From positions 186,001 through 250,000 of the forward strand of contig CAWKGK010000009.1 in NCBI GenBank assembly GCA_963849115.1: a DNA stretch of 64,000 nucleotides. The letters run 5' to 3'. Shown here one piece after another: positions 23,460 to 31,749 of this stretch; within the stretch, counting starts at the first letter, position 1, and the number at the start of each line of letters is the position of its first letter. The notes below the pieces were generated by a model, which saw nothing but the letters and a program-made list of their open reading frames with translations, was not told the DNA's origin and made no database searches. The position numbers and the translations under genes were made by a program. The stretch comes from JACDAL01 sp963849115. Lineage in GTDB: Bacteria > Actinomycetota > CADDZG01 > WHSQ01.

Positions 23460-23923
23460 GCAGGCTCACTTAGCAGGGCCGCGGCCGCGGCCCGGTGTTG
23501 CTCCAGCGCGGCAAGCTGGCGCGTCGCACGTGCCTCCATGCGTTCGGCCGGCACTCCAGCGTTGGGGAGGGACAGGGTTTGCCACAGAAAGATCCTGTGG
23601 TGGGTCAGAAGGCAGAGCCCGTGAAGCTCGTAGACACGGCTGAGGTCCGAGTAGGAGAACAGCGTTCCGTTGAACTTGAGGCGGCCTAGCTTCTCAGACA
23701 AGGCCAGCACCGCGTTCTTGAGCCGCGTGGGACGAACGCCCTGGGAGAGCATGGCCTCCTCCAGCGCCGCCCGTTCCTCCTCGAGCTCGTCGCCCAGCAA
23801 TGCCAAAAAGCCACCGAGCGGTCCCGAGGGATTGCTCTCGCGACAGCGTTCGGCCAGGCGCCGGTTCACAATCAATACCCCGAGATTCTCCTGCATGAAG
23901 ATGCCGAGTAGCTTTGCGGTCAC
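23456..23923 (-). CDS. Helical protein of unknown function
   Basis: 155 residues from GTG 23923, mostly alpha-helical by composition, with LGIFMQENLGVLIVNRRLAERC at the N-terminus (quoted in part) and FLALLGDELEEERAALEEAM in the middle. No catalytic motif recognised. It could be a ferritin-like or four-helix bundle protein, but no clear metal-ligand pattern is seen. Convergent with the Rid gene. Start is uncertain because no RBS is visible. Confidence 0.55.
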   Translation of the reverse strand: MTAKLLGIFMQENLGVLIVNRRLAERCRESNPSGPLGGFLALLGDELEEERAALEEAMLSQGVRPTRLKNAVLALSEKLGRLKFNGTLFSYSDLSRVYELHGLCLLTHHRIFLWQTLSLPNAGVPAERMEARATRQLAALEQHRAAAAALLSEPA

Positions 23924-24111
23924 GGAGCAATTGTGACGGCTTGGGAAACCTCCGCGTAAAGGCACGCAGTCCTCGGTAGGGTGACGGTGATGTTCTCCAG
24001 CACCCTTACCAACGCGATGGTCGTTGGGCCCACGGAGTCAGCGATGGTGCCCGCCTCCGTTCTGGCCGTGGGCGTGTTCGGCTTCCTCAGGGTGCGCTCT
24101 TTCGGTAGCCC

Positions 24112-25803
24112 ATGATGTGCGGCGCGGCAGCGTCACACCTACGAGGCTGCGTGGCGATCCTCCTAGCATTCACTCTGCCCCTCCTATGGATGCCGGCCTC
24201 TGGAGCCGAGCCATTGAGAACGCTGGAAACACCTCTGCGCCTGGTTCCTATTGGCCCGGTCGAAACGGAAGTCGCCGGGCTGCACCGGTTCTTCGGTCCG
24301 CTCGAGATCGACGCCGCCTCCGATGGCTTGGTAGTGGTCAACCGGCTTCCCTTGGAGCGTTACCTGCTGGGGCTGAACGAGGTTCCCCCCGAGTGGCCGC
24401 GAGCCGCCCTCCAAGCCCAGGCGATCGCTGCTCGCACTTATGCCCTGTGGACGCTGGGCCGACCGCCGGCCGGCGCCGCCGGCGCTTACGGCTTCGACAT
24501 CTGCGCTTCGACCGACTGTCAGGTGTTCAGCGGCGCCGACCTCCTGGAGGAGCCCGGGGGCCCACGTTGGTTCGATGCAGTGGCGGCCACCAAAGGTGAG
24601 GTTGTCACCTACGGGGGGGAGCCGATCCTGGCCCGTTACCACTCGGTGTCGGGCGGGCGCACCCTGGACAACTCCCAGGCGTACCCCGGCGAGGACGGAT
24701 TCCCCTACTTGAAGGGTGTCCCGAGCCCGTCCGAGGACGCCTCCCCGCTCTACCGCTGGCGAGTGTCGTTCACCCTCGACGACCTTCGCTCCCTGCTCTC
24801 AGAGGCGGGGTGGTGGAACGGATCAGAGCTCACCGAGGTCCACACCATCGAATCTCGCTCGGAGCTGCACTATCCAGACGTAGTGTTCGACGGCCCGGCC
24901 GAGCAGACCGTCCGGGATGCTCAGGAGGTCAGAGAAGTCCTCGGAAGCCTCGCTGCCCGGCGCTTTCCGGCTCGCTATCCGTCCTTCGCGATGATGTCCT
25001 CGGGGAGGCTTCCGGAGACATTTCCCTCCAACCGATACGAGGTCTCGACCGAGGGCGACGCCGTCCGCGTCGACGGCCGCGGCTGGGGGCACGGAGTGGG
25101 AATGTCGCAGTGGGGAGCTCACGGCCTTGCCCTCAAAGGGTGGGGGGCCGAGGAGATCCTCGAGCACTACTACACGGGCGTGCGTGTGTCCGAGCGTCCC
25201 GGCCCCCGAATAGTTGACGTGGGAGTGGCGACGGGGCTCGACTCCGTGCAGGCGACCGGCGCCTTTCGGATCGAGGACGGCCACGGCCGCATCGTCATGC
25301 CGCGCGCGGTGGGCCGCTGGGCGATCTCCTTCGAAGGTTCGGGAGTCGCCTCGCTCTCACCCCCGCCTGGGTTCGGCCGCTCCCTCCACCTCAGCATCGT
25401 GCGCGCGCCGCACACGCTTCGCACCGAAGCCACCGGCGTGTTTGAGCTGCGACTGTCGGCTCCCGCCGAGGTGCGCGCAGCACCCGGAGGGGCCTCCACC
25501 TTCGTTGCCTCCGCCGGCCGCAACAAGCTTACATGGCGAGCTCCGGACCAGCCCGGACGCTACCGCGTCGAGGTCGCAGCGAGGGGTTCGAGAGGGCGGG
25601 ATACCAAGGTGGTCGAGGTGGAGGTCGTCGCTGCGAAATCGTCATCTCTGCTACCGGCCCCCGGCGGCTCCCAGGGGGCCGCGCTGATCGGAGTGGCATT
25701 GGGGCTTGCTCTGATGATCATCGGGGGCCAGGCCCTGGTCAAGGAGGTCAAGCGCTCGAGCCGGCCAGGGCCTGCAGCGACGGCCGCCGTGCCGGTACGA
25801 TGA
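24112..25803 (+). CDS. SpoIID/LytB domain protein, secreted and membrane-anchored
   Basis: 563 residues. Signal peptide (about 10-32), SpoIID domain with LPLERYLLGLNEVPPEWP, ALQAQAIAARTYAL and the GWGHGVGMSQWGAHG motif (about 325-340), then a beta-rich region and a C-terminal membrane helix (about 520-545). SpoIID-type proteins are peptidoglycan lytic transglycosylases or their activators; in non-sporulating actinobacteria they are linked to wall remodelling. ATG ATG at 24112 gives the signal peptide. The 23966-24111 gap holds no gene I can support. Confidence 0.87.
   Translation: MMCGAAASHLRGCVAILLAFTLPLLWMPASGAEPLRTLETPLRLVPIGPVETEVAGLHRFFGPLEIDAASDGLVVVNRLPLERYLLGLNEVPPEWPRAALQAQAIAARTYALWTLGRPPAGAAGAYGFDICASTDCQVFSGADLLEEPGGPRWFDAVAATKGEVVTYGGEPILARYHSVSGGRTLDNSQAYPGEDGFPYLKGVPSPSEDASPLYRWRVSFTLDDLRSLLSEAGWWNGSELTEVHTIESRSELHYPDVVFDGPAEQTVRDAQEVREVLGSLAARRFPARYPSFAMMSSGRLPETFPSNRYEVSTEGDAVRVDGRGWGHGVGMSQWGAHGLALKGWGAEEILEHYYTGVRVSERPGPRIVDVGVATGLDSVQATGAFRIEDGHGRIVMPRAVGRWAISFEGSGVASLSPPPGFGRSLHLSIVRAPHTLRTEATGVFELRLSAPAEVRAAPGGASTFVASAGRNKLTWRAPDQPGRYRVEVAARGSRGRDTKVVEVEVVAAKSSSLLPAPGGSQGAALIGVALGLALMIIGGQALVKEVKRSSRPGPAATAAVPVR
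25796..25801 (+). promoter_or_regulatory. -10 box of a probable leaderless promoter for the NifU-like gene
   Basis: TACGAT followed by 6 nt and GTG 25808. It lies in the last codons of the SpoIID gene. Confidence 0.45.
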
Positions 25804-25807
25804 GCAG

Positions 25808-26050
25808 GTGAGACAGGCCACCACGATCGAGGACCAGGTCAGGCAGGCGCTCGAGATCATCCGGCCCGCCATCCAGCTCGACGGCGGCGACATCGAGTTT
25901 CACGGCGTTCAGGACGGCGTCGTGACCGTGATGCTGCTCGGCACATGCGAAAGCTGCCCCATCTCCCCCGTCACGCTCAAGCAGGGGGTCGAGAGGCTCC
26001 TTCGGGAGCGGGTCCCCGGGGTCACAGAAGTCGTCGCCATCGAGGCTTGA
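25808..26050 (+). CDS. NifU C-terminal domain protein (Fe-S scaffold)
   Basis: 80 residues, a stand-alone Nfu domain: IEDQVRQALEIIRPAIQLDGGD and the CxxC cluster ligand in GTCESCPISPVTL (C47, C50). Such proteins carry [4Fe-4S] clusters to targets. GTG start; ends in a TTGA overlap with meaB. Confidence 0.88.
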   Translation: MRQATTIEDQVRQALEIIRPAIQLDGGDIEFHGVQDGVVTVMLLGTCESCPISPVTLKQGVERLLRERVPGVTEVVAIEA

Positions 26051-26970
26051 CTCTTGCAGAGCGTGTCCTAAAGGGCGAGCGGCGGGCGCTCGCCCAGCTC
26101 ATCTCGCTGGTCGAGGACGGTGGGCCGGACCTGGCCGAGGTTATGCGTGCGCTCTACCCCTACACGGGCCGGGCCTACTCGGTGGGTGTCACCGGAGCGC
26201 CCGGTGCCGGCAAGTCGTCTCTGACCGACCGCCTCGTGGCCAGGGCGAGGGAGGACGCCACTTCGGTCGGGGTCCTGGCCGTCGATCCCTCGAGCCCCTT
26301 CTCCGGAGGCGCCCTGCTGGGCGACCGCGTGAGGATGCAGGGTCACGCAACCGACGACGGCGTGTTCATCCGATCAATGGCCACCCGCGGCCATCTCGGA
26401 GGCATCGCGCTTGCTACGCCCGAGGCGATGAGGGCGCTCGACGCGTTCGGGATCGAGCTGATTGTCGTCGAGACGGTCGGTGTCGGCCAAGCCGAGGTGA
26501 GGGTCGCAGACGCTTGTGACACGGTGCTTGTAGTAATCAATCCCGGCTGGGGCGATGCGGTGCAGGTCGCCAAGGCGGGTTTGCTCGAAGTGGCGGACGT
26601 ATTCGTGCTGAATAAGGCCGACCGGCACGGGGTCGCACAAGCTGAGCGGGAGCTCAATCAGATGCTCGAGTTGTCAAACCTGGAGCGAACCCCTGAGATC
26701 ATCCGCACGGTGGCCACAGGGGAGGAGGGGGTCGAGGAGCTGTGGGCGGCGATCTGCAGTCATCGCTCGTGGCTGGAGCAGGATCAACGCCTACCCCGGA
26801 GGCGCCTGCGCCGAGCCGCGCTTGAGATCAGGGACATCGTCCTGGAGCGCTACCGGATCCGCCTCGAGCAGGATGCAACCGCCCTCATAGAGGAGCTGGC
26901 CTCGGACGTCGAGGCACGGCGCTGCGATCCCTACGAAGCCGCCGACCGCCTTCTTGCGCACACCGCCTGA
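26047..26970 (+). CDS. meaB: Methylmalonyl-CoA mutase-associated GTPase MeaB (ArgK family)
   Basis: 307 residues. G3E-type GTPase that loads and protects adenosylcobalamin-dependent mutase. P-loop GAPGAGKSS (about residue 50), VDPSSPFSGGALLGDR, SMATRGHLGG, VVETVGVGQAE, NKAD. TTG 26047 is chosen from the 4-bp overlap with the NifU stop and the family N-terminus. The mutase gene follows 29 bp downstream, confirming the partner. Confidence 0.93.
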   Translation: MTLAERVLKGERRALAQLISLVEDGGPDLAEVMRALYPYTGRAYSVGVTGAPGAGKSSLTDRLVARAREDATSVGVLAVDPSSPFSGGALLGDRVRMQGHATDDGVFIRSMATRGHLGGIALATPEAMRALDAFGIELIVVETVGVGQAEVRVADACDTVLVVINPGWGDAVQVAKAGLLEVADVFVLNKADRHGVAQAERELNQMLELSNLERTPEIIRTVATGEEGVEELWAAICSHRSWLEQDQRLPRRRLRRAALEIRDIVLERYRIRLEQDATALIEELASDVEARRCDPYEAADRLLAHTA

Positions 26971-26986
26971 CTCCTCCCGGCAAAGT

Positions 26987-26992
26987 TAGAAT
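26987..26992 (+). promoter_or_regulatory. -10 box of a probable leaderless promoter for the mutase
   Basis: TAGAAT, 7-nt spacer, GTG 27000, and no Shine-Dalgarno sequence in between. Confidence 0.5.
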
Positions 26993-26999
26993 CGCGGAC

Positions 27000-28649
27000 G
27001 TGGAGGACGATCCCAGGAAGCGTTGGCAGGAGGCCTACGACAAGGCCAAGCTGCGGGACGACGTCGACTTCGACACGCTCTCGAGCACCCCCGTGGATCC
27101 TCTCTACTCGCCCGAAGAAATCGAGGAGCGCGTCGGCGTTCCGGGTGAGTACCCCTACACGCGCGGGATTTACAGCTCGGGCTACCGCGGACGTCTGTGG
27201 ACCATGCGCCAGTTCTCGGGTTTTGGATCTCCCAAGCAGACGAACGAGCGGTACAAGTACCTTCTCGAACACGGCCAGACCGGACTTAGCGTCGCCTTCG
27301 ACATGCCCACGCTGATGGGCCGCGATTCCGACGACCCGCTGTCGGAGGGAGAGGTAGGTCGTTGCGGTGTTGCGGTCGACTCGCTCGCCGACATGGAGAT
27401 CCTGTTCGAGGGAATCGACATCGCCGCCATCACGACGTCGATGACGATCTCGGGGCCCGCGCCCATGCTGTTCGCCCTCTATGTCGCCGCCGCGGAGAAG
27501 CAGGGCGCCGATGTCTCGAAACTTGACGGGACGTGTCAGACGGACATCCTCAAGGAGTACATAGCGCAAAAGGAATGGTTGTTTCCTCCCGAGCCTCATT
27601 TGCGACTGACCGCCGACATGATGGAGTACTGCATCTCAGAGGTGCCCAAGTACCACCCCTTGTCGATCTCCGGCTACCACATCAGGGAGGCGGGCTCGAC
27701 TGCTGCGCAGGAGCTCGCCTTCACCCTTGCATCGGGCTTCGCGCATGTGGAACTCGGTCTTAGGCGCGGTCTCGATGTCGACGACTTCGCTCCAGGCCTC
27801 AGCTTCTTCTTCAACTCGCACATTGACTTCTTCGAAGAGATCGCCAAGTTCAGGGCCGCCCGCCGCATCTGGGCGCGGTGGATGAAGGATCGCTATAAAG
27901 CCACTAAGCCGCGTTCGTGGATGCTCAAGTTCCACACACAGACCGCGGGCGTCTCGCTGACCGCAGAGCAGCCCTATAACAACGTGATTCGCACCACTAC
28001 CGAGGCTCTTGCCGCGGTGCTCGGCGGAACGCAGTCGCTGCACACGAACTCGCTGGACGAAGTACTTGCGCTGCCAACCGAGGAGGCCGTGGAGATAGCA
28101 CTTCGCACACAACAGGTGATTGCTTACGAAACGGGCGCTGCCAACGTCATCGATCCGCTCGGGGGGTCGTGGTTCATCGAAGCCCTGACCGATCGCATCG
28201 AGGCAGAGGCAGAAGACTATTTCTCGGTCATCGAGGAGATGGGCGATGGTTCCATCCTCGACGGGATGCTGGCCGGGATCGAGCGTGCCTACTTCCAGAA
28301 GGAGATGGCCGACGCCGCCTTCCACTACCAGCGCCTGCTCGAGCAGGGAAGGAAGGTCATCGTTTCGGTGAACCGCTTCACCCACACCAAACAGCCTCCT
28401 CCCGAGGTCCTGCTCATCGGGCCCGAGATCGAAGAGCGTCAGAGAAAGGCGCTCGCGGAGGTTCGTGCGAATCGAGACCAGGCCCGCGCGGATGAGGCCG
28501 TCGGAGCGCTGAAGGAGATGGCCTCGGGCGCTACCACCAACTCGATCCCCGTGCTGATCGACGCCGCCAAGGCCTATGTGACCTTGGGCGAAATGGTGGA
28601 AGCGCTGAAGGAGGTCTGGGGCATCTACTACGAGCCCCCGGCGTTCTAG
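27000..28649 (+). CDS. Methylmalonyl-CoA mutase large subunit, catalytic domain only
   Basis: 549 residues covering the acyl-CoA-binding TIM barrel; the cobalamin-binding domain is absent and must be a separate subunit, not in this window. Seen: PYTRGIYSSGYRGRLWTMRQ, where the Tyr corresponds to the methylmalonyl-CoA mutase Tyr rather than the isobutyryl-CoA mutase Phe, TGLSVAFDMPTLMG, ISGYHIREAGST, FFNSHIDFFEEIAKFR, RTTTEALAAVLGGTQSLHTN, YETGAANVIDPLGGSW. The usual TIQNDILKEY is TCQTDILKEY here. Clustered with MeaB. Related mutases such as ethylmalonyl- or isobutyryl-CoA mutase cannot be excluded. Confidence 0.9.
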   Translation: MEDDPRKRWQEAYDKAKLRDDVDFDTLSSTPVDPLYSPEEIEERVGVPGEYPYTRGIYSSGYRGRLWTMRQFSGFGSPKQTNERYKYLLEHGQTGLSVAFDMPTLMGRDSDDPLSEGEVGRCGVAVDSLADMEILFEGIDIAAITTSMTISGPAPMLFALYVAAAEKQGADVSKLDGTCQTDILKEYIAQKEWLFPPEPHLRLTADMMEYCISEVPKYHPLSISGYHIREAGSTAAQELAFTLASGFAHVELGLRRGLDVDDFAPGLSFFFNSHIDFFEEIAKFRAARRIWARWMKDRYKATKPRSWMLKFHTQTAGVSLTAEQPYNNVIRTTTEALAAVLGGTQSLHTNSLDEVLALPTEEAVEIALRTQQVIAYETGAANVIDPLGGSWFIEALTDRIEAEAEDYFSVIEEMGDGSILDGMLAGIERAYFQKEMADAAFHYQRLLEQGRKVIVSVNRFTHTKQPPPEVLLIGPEIEERQRKALAEVRANRDQARADEAVGALKEMASGATTNSIPVLIDAAKAYVTLGEMVEALKEVWGIYYEPPAF

Positions 28650-28664
28650 GGAGCGAGTGCCTTC

Positions 28665-28934
28665 TCAGTCCGTGTAAACGGCGAGAGGGTCCTCGCCCAC
28701 GATGTCGTCGAAGTAATGAGGGGCGTTCGCCTGCGTTTCGAGCGTGTCGGCGCGCTTGACATCGTCCTCGACCTTGCCGACCGCCTTCTGGCAGATGTTC
28801 GCAATCTGAGTCAGCTCGCCGAGCAGGTCCTCCGAGTAGGGCAGGCCCATCTGCATGAATTCCTTGGCGTGCTTCACATGGAGTCCAATCCTCTCGAGCT
28901 CGCGGCCGACGCTGGAGGCAGTTTCGGAGGGCAA
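28665..28934 (-). CDS. Small helical protein of unknown function
   Basis: 89 residues from TTG 28934 (GGGAGAG just upstream). Helical, charged, with ELERIGLHVKHAKEFMQMG and ELTQIANICQKAVGKVED and an acidic C-terminus. No family recognised. Convergent with the mutase, 15 bp from its stop. Upstream alternative starts exist in the same frame. Confidence 0.5.
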   Translation of the reverse strand: MPSETASSVGRELERIGLHVKHAKEFMQMGLPYSEDLLGELTQIANICQKAVGKVEDDVKRADTLETQANAPHYFDDIVGEDPLAVYTD

Positions 28935-29043
28935 GGCGACTCTCCCTTCACGCTCGTTCGGGGTCGGGGGGCTAATCACACCGACAACATGGACCACATA
29001 GGATAACAGCAGTGACAATGCCCAAACCCTCCTTGGGCCCCCG

Positions 29044-29322
29044 TCAGAGCCCGCGGCCTCCCCGAATGACGCGGTAGCCGAGAACCCCGGCCGTTAGTGC
29101 GAAGACGATCGCTACCACCCCCCCGACGATTTCCAAGGGGCCCGCAGGAGGCGCCTGGATGAGGGTGGGCGAGGGTTCGGGGGTCGGAGTCGGCGTCGCC
29201 TGGAGTGCCGCCCACACCAGCGCCCACCCCTGCGAGGCCTGCATTCTGTCCCACCAGCCGTGCCTGAGGCCTGGGGGGCAGATCTGCGGAGCAGGCGGTT
29301 CGGCCATTCTGCTCGTGGTCAC
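29044..29322 (-). CDS. Small proline-rich single-pass membrane protein
   Basis: 92 residues, GTG 29322 overlapping the Nudix stop by GTGA. A Thr/Pro linker (TPTPTPEPSPT) precedes one membrane helix (about 64-85, GGVVAIVFALTAGVLGYRVI) and a short basic tail. Probably surface-exposed and anchored. Function unknown; the overlap makes it a real operon member with fair likelihood. Confidence 0.6.
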   Translation of the reverse strand: MTTSRMAEPPAPQICPPGLRHGWWDRMQASQGWALVWAALQATPTPTPEPSPTLIQAPPAGPLEIVGGVVAIVFALTAGVLGYRVIRGGRGL

Positions 29323-29933
29323 GGCGAGACCGGCCACGGGGACAAGGTTTCTCCCGGGGCGGTGGCGAGACCGGCGTCGGCCAATAGCCCCAGGAACATC
29401 CGCAGCAGTCTGGCGGTCACGCCCCAGATGATGTGGCCTTCGTAGATCCACGCCTCCGTCGGGTAATTGAAGCCTTCATGCACGAAGCCGGGTTCGACTC
29501 GGATTTCCTCTGTGAGCCCGGCGATCGGCGCTCTGATCAGAGCGGCGACCTCGCTCGGGTTCGGCTGGAGAACGGGCTGGGGAGCTACCCAACCAACGAC
29601 GGGCGTGATCACGTAGCCCGAAACGAAGGTCGGAGTCTGGTCGAGCTGCCCCAGCACCCTTACCTGCGAGGGGTCGAGCGCGATCTCCTCGTGTGCCTCC
29701 CTGAGGGCGGCCAGCTCGGGGTTCTCCCCCGGCTCGAGCGAGCCGCCGGGAAAGGAGATCTGGCCCTTGTGGGTCGAGACGGTATCGGTTCTCAAGGTGA
29801 GCAACAGGGCGGGCTCCGCGCCGTCGAGCACGGGAATCAGCACCGCCGCGGCGCGCGCGTCCGTAACCTCACTTCGCCGAGGGGCACGGGTCGAAAGGGC
29901 GTGAGAAAGCCGGTGCTCAAAGTCACTTATCAC
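29319..29933 (-). CDS. Nudix hydrolase, CoA diphosphatase-like
   Basis: 204 residues. The Nudix box GGSLEPGENPELAALREAHEE carries the metal-binding glutamates (given in part), preceded by THKGQISFPGG, the extra motif of the NudL/CoAse group that hydrolyses CoA to phosphopantetheine and 3',5'-ADP. Beside acyl-CoA genes this is plausible. GTG 29933 has a TANNNT 8 nt upstream. Confidence 0.86.
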   Translation of the reverse strand: MISDFEHRLSHALSTRAPRRSEVTDARAAAVLIPVLDGAEPALLLTLRTDTVSTHKGQISFPGGSLEPGENPELAALREAHEEIALDPSQVRVLGQLDQTPTFVSGYVITPVVGWVAPQPVLQPNPSEVAALIRAPIAGLTEEIRVEPGFVHEGFNYPTEAWIYEGHIIWGVTARLLRMFLGLLADAGLATAPGETLSPWPVSP

Positions 29934-29941
29934 AGTCGATC

Positions 29942-29951
29942 ATCGTAGCCT
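29942..29951. promoter_or_regulatory. Overlapping divergent -10 boxes (Nudix and enoyl-CoA hydratase)
   Basis: ATCGTAGCCT holds TACGAT on the minus strand (8 nt before GTG 29933) and TAGCCT on the plus strand (about 39 nt before GTG 29990). The two hexamers share two bases, so polymerase binding should be mutually exclusive. Confidence 0.45.
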
Positions 29952-29989
29952 GGGACTCTTTGGTCGAGGATAAACAGGAGGAGTCACCA

Positions 29990-30769
29990 GTGGGTCAGCT
30001 TGTGCGGTTGGAGGTGAGCGACGGGGTCGGGGAGATACGACTCGAACGTCCTCCGGTCAACGCCTTGAACCGGCAGTTGGCAGAGGAGCTCGGGGACTGT
30101 GTCTCGTCAATTCGTGATGATCCGAGCATCAGGGCTGCCGTCGTGTGGGGCGGCAAGAAAGTGTTCGCTGCGGGTGCAGATGTAAAGGAGATGTCAGACC
30201 TCGACCCAGCCGCGATCCAGCGCCACATCGCTCCGTTTCAGGAAGGGTTGACCGCGCTGGAGCAACTACCCATCGTGACGGTGGCGGCGATCACCGGCTA
30301 CGCGTTGGGTGGTGGCTGTGAGCTGGCTCTCGCTTGCGATCTGCGAGTCTGCGCCCACAACGCCCGGCTCGGCCAGCCCGAGATCCTCCTGGGGATCATC
30401 CCCGGCGCAGGCGGCACCCAGCGGCTGCCCCGCCTCGTCGGCACCGGCCGGGCAAAGGAGATCATCTACTCAGGACGGACCCTGGACTCGGCGGAAGCGC
30501 TTCAGATCGGGCTTGTGAACGAGTTGGTGGAGCCGGCCGAGGTCCATGCGCGCGCCCATGAAATCGCAACCGTCTATGCGAGTGGGCCGACGGTGGCGCT
30601 GGCAGCCGCCAAGCAAGCGCTGCAGACGGGGATGGAGACCGACATCACTTCAGGGCTGCTCCTCGAACAGCGAGCCTTTGCCGCCTTGTTTGCAACCCGG
30701 GACCAGAAGAGCGGGATGGCGTCTTTCATCGAGCGGGGGCCGGGCCAGGCGGAGTTCGGCGGCAACTAG
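29990..30769 (+). CDS. Enoyl-CoA hydratase/isomerase family (crotonase)
   Basis: 259 residues. Crotonase fold with the oxyanion-hole blocks FAAGADVKEM and TGYALGGGCELALACD and the catalytic glutamate region PEILLGIIPGAGGTQRLPR. Both catalytic Glu positions of true hydratases appear present. GTG 29990 has AGGAGGAG 6 nt upstream; an upstream TTG at 29960 is in frame. It precedes etfB/etfA, so beta-oxidation or short acyl-CoA metabolism is likely. Confidence 0.9.
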   Translation: MGQLVRLEVSDGVGEIRLERPPVNALNRQLAEELGDCVSSIRDDPSIRAAVVWGGKKVFAAGADVKEMSDLDPAAIQRHIAPFQEGLTALEQLPIVTVAAITGYALGGGCELALACDLRVCAHNARLGQPEILLGIIPGAGGTQRLPRLVGTGRAKEIIYSGRTLDSAEALQIGLVNELVEPAEVHARAHEIATVYASGPTVALAAAKQALQTGMETDITSGLLLEQRAFAALFATRDQKSGMASFIERGPGQAEFGGN

Positions 30770-30845
30770 TGCTCGGCGCTCCGATACCCTTAGGGGGGCG
30801 GCCCAGTAGGTAAACGTCAAGGTACTGATCGCATCAGGAGGTCTA

Positions 30846-31610
30846 TTGAACATCGCCGTATGCGTCAAGCACGTTCCCGATCCCAACCTCCCCATGGAGA
30901 TGGACGGCACTCGTCTCAAGAGGGCGGGCGTTCAGGGCGTGCTGGACCCCGGCGACGAGTTCGGCGTCGAGGCCGCGCTCCAGATCAAAGAAGGTCACGG
31001 AGCCGAGGTGACTCTCGTGTCGATGGGGCCGGAGGCTTCGTCCGAGGCCCTGCGCCGAGGTCTTTCCATGGGGGCGGACCGGGCGATTCTCGTTTCCGAC
31101 GACGCCCTCGAGGGCGCGGATGCGCTGGCGACCGCCCGAGTGCTGCAGCGAGCTATCGAGCGGATGCAGCCGGACCTCGTCGTAGCCGCGGTCGAGTCCA
31201 CCGACGGCTACACCGGTACGATGCCTGCAGCTTTGGCGCAGTTCATGGGGTGGCCGCAGGTCACGTTCGCCACGCAGTTGGAGTTCGCCGATGGAACCCT
31301 TCGGGCTCACCGACAAACCGCCACGGGCTACCTCGTTGTGGAGTGTGAGCTGCCGGTGGTGGTGACGGTCACGGCGGGTATCAATGAGCCCCGTTATGCG
31401 TCGTTCAAGGGAATCATGGCGGCGAAGAAGAAGCCGCTCGACCGGCTGGCCCTCGCAGACCTGGGGCTGTCGTCCGACGATGTGCGTCCGGCTCAAGAGA
31501 TCGTGGGACTGACTGCGGCCGAAGAGCGCAGGTCTGGAGAGGTGATTGTGGACGAGGGCGATGCAGCCACCAGAGTGGCCGCCTTCCTGCGGGAGGCAAA
31601 GGTCATCTAA
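30846..31610 (+). CDS. etfB: Electron transfer flavoprotein beta subunit
   Basis: 254 residues. Binds AMP and, with EtfA, carries electrons from acyl-CoA dehydrogenases to the quinone pool. Markers: IAVCVKHVPDP, VLDPGDEFGVEAAL, ALRRGLSMGADRAILV, GYTGTMPAALAQFMGWP, and the ETF beta signature VTAGINEPRYASFKGIMAAKKK (given in part). TTG start with AGGAGG upstream. Confidence 0.95.
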   Translation: MNIAVCVKHVPDPNLPMEMDGTRLKRAGVQGVLDPGDEFGVEAALQIKEGHGAEVTLVSMGPEASSEALRRGLSMGADRAILVSDDALEGADALATARVLQRAIERMQPDLVVAAVESTDGYTGTMPAALAQFMGWPQVTFATQLEFADGTLRAHRQTATGYLVVECELPVVVTVTAGINEPRYASFKGIMAAKKKPLDRLALADLGLSSDDVRPAQEIVGLTAAEERRSGEVIVDEGDAATRVAAFLREAKVI

Positions 31611-31635
31611 TGCACCTTTGCTTAAGTCCCGACGG

Positions 31636-31694
31636 CTCGGCTCCGCCGAGGTCGGAATTGGGATTCTTATTCGCCGAGGTCGGAATTGGGATTC
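31636..31694. repeat. Hairpin with duplicated 23-bp unit between etfB and etfA
   Basis: CTCGGC-TCC-GCCGAG forms a hairpin at 31636-31650. The 23-bp unit CGCCGAGGTCGGAATTGGGA+TTC occurs exactly twice, at 31644-31666 and 31672-31694, with TTATT between. The 139-bp etfB-etfA gap otherwise holds no gene. Confidence 0.8.
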
Positions 31695-31749
31695 AATCGC
31701 CGCGCAGTGCCGCCCTGCCTGCTGACGCTACTTCCGCGCAGGAGCACTA

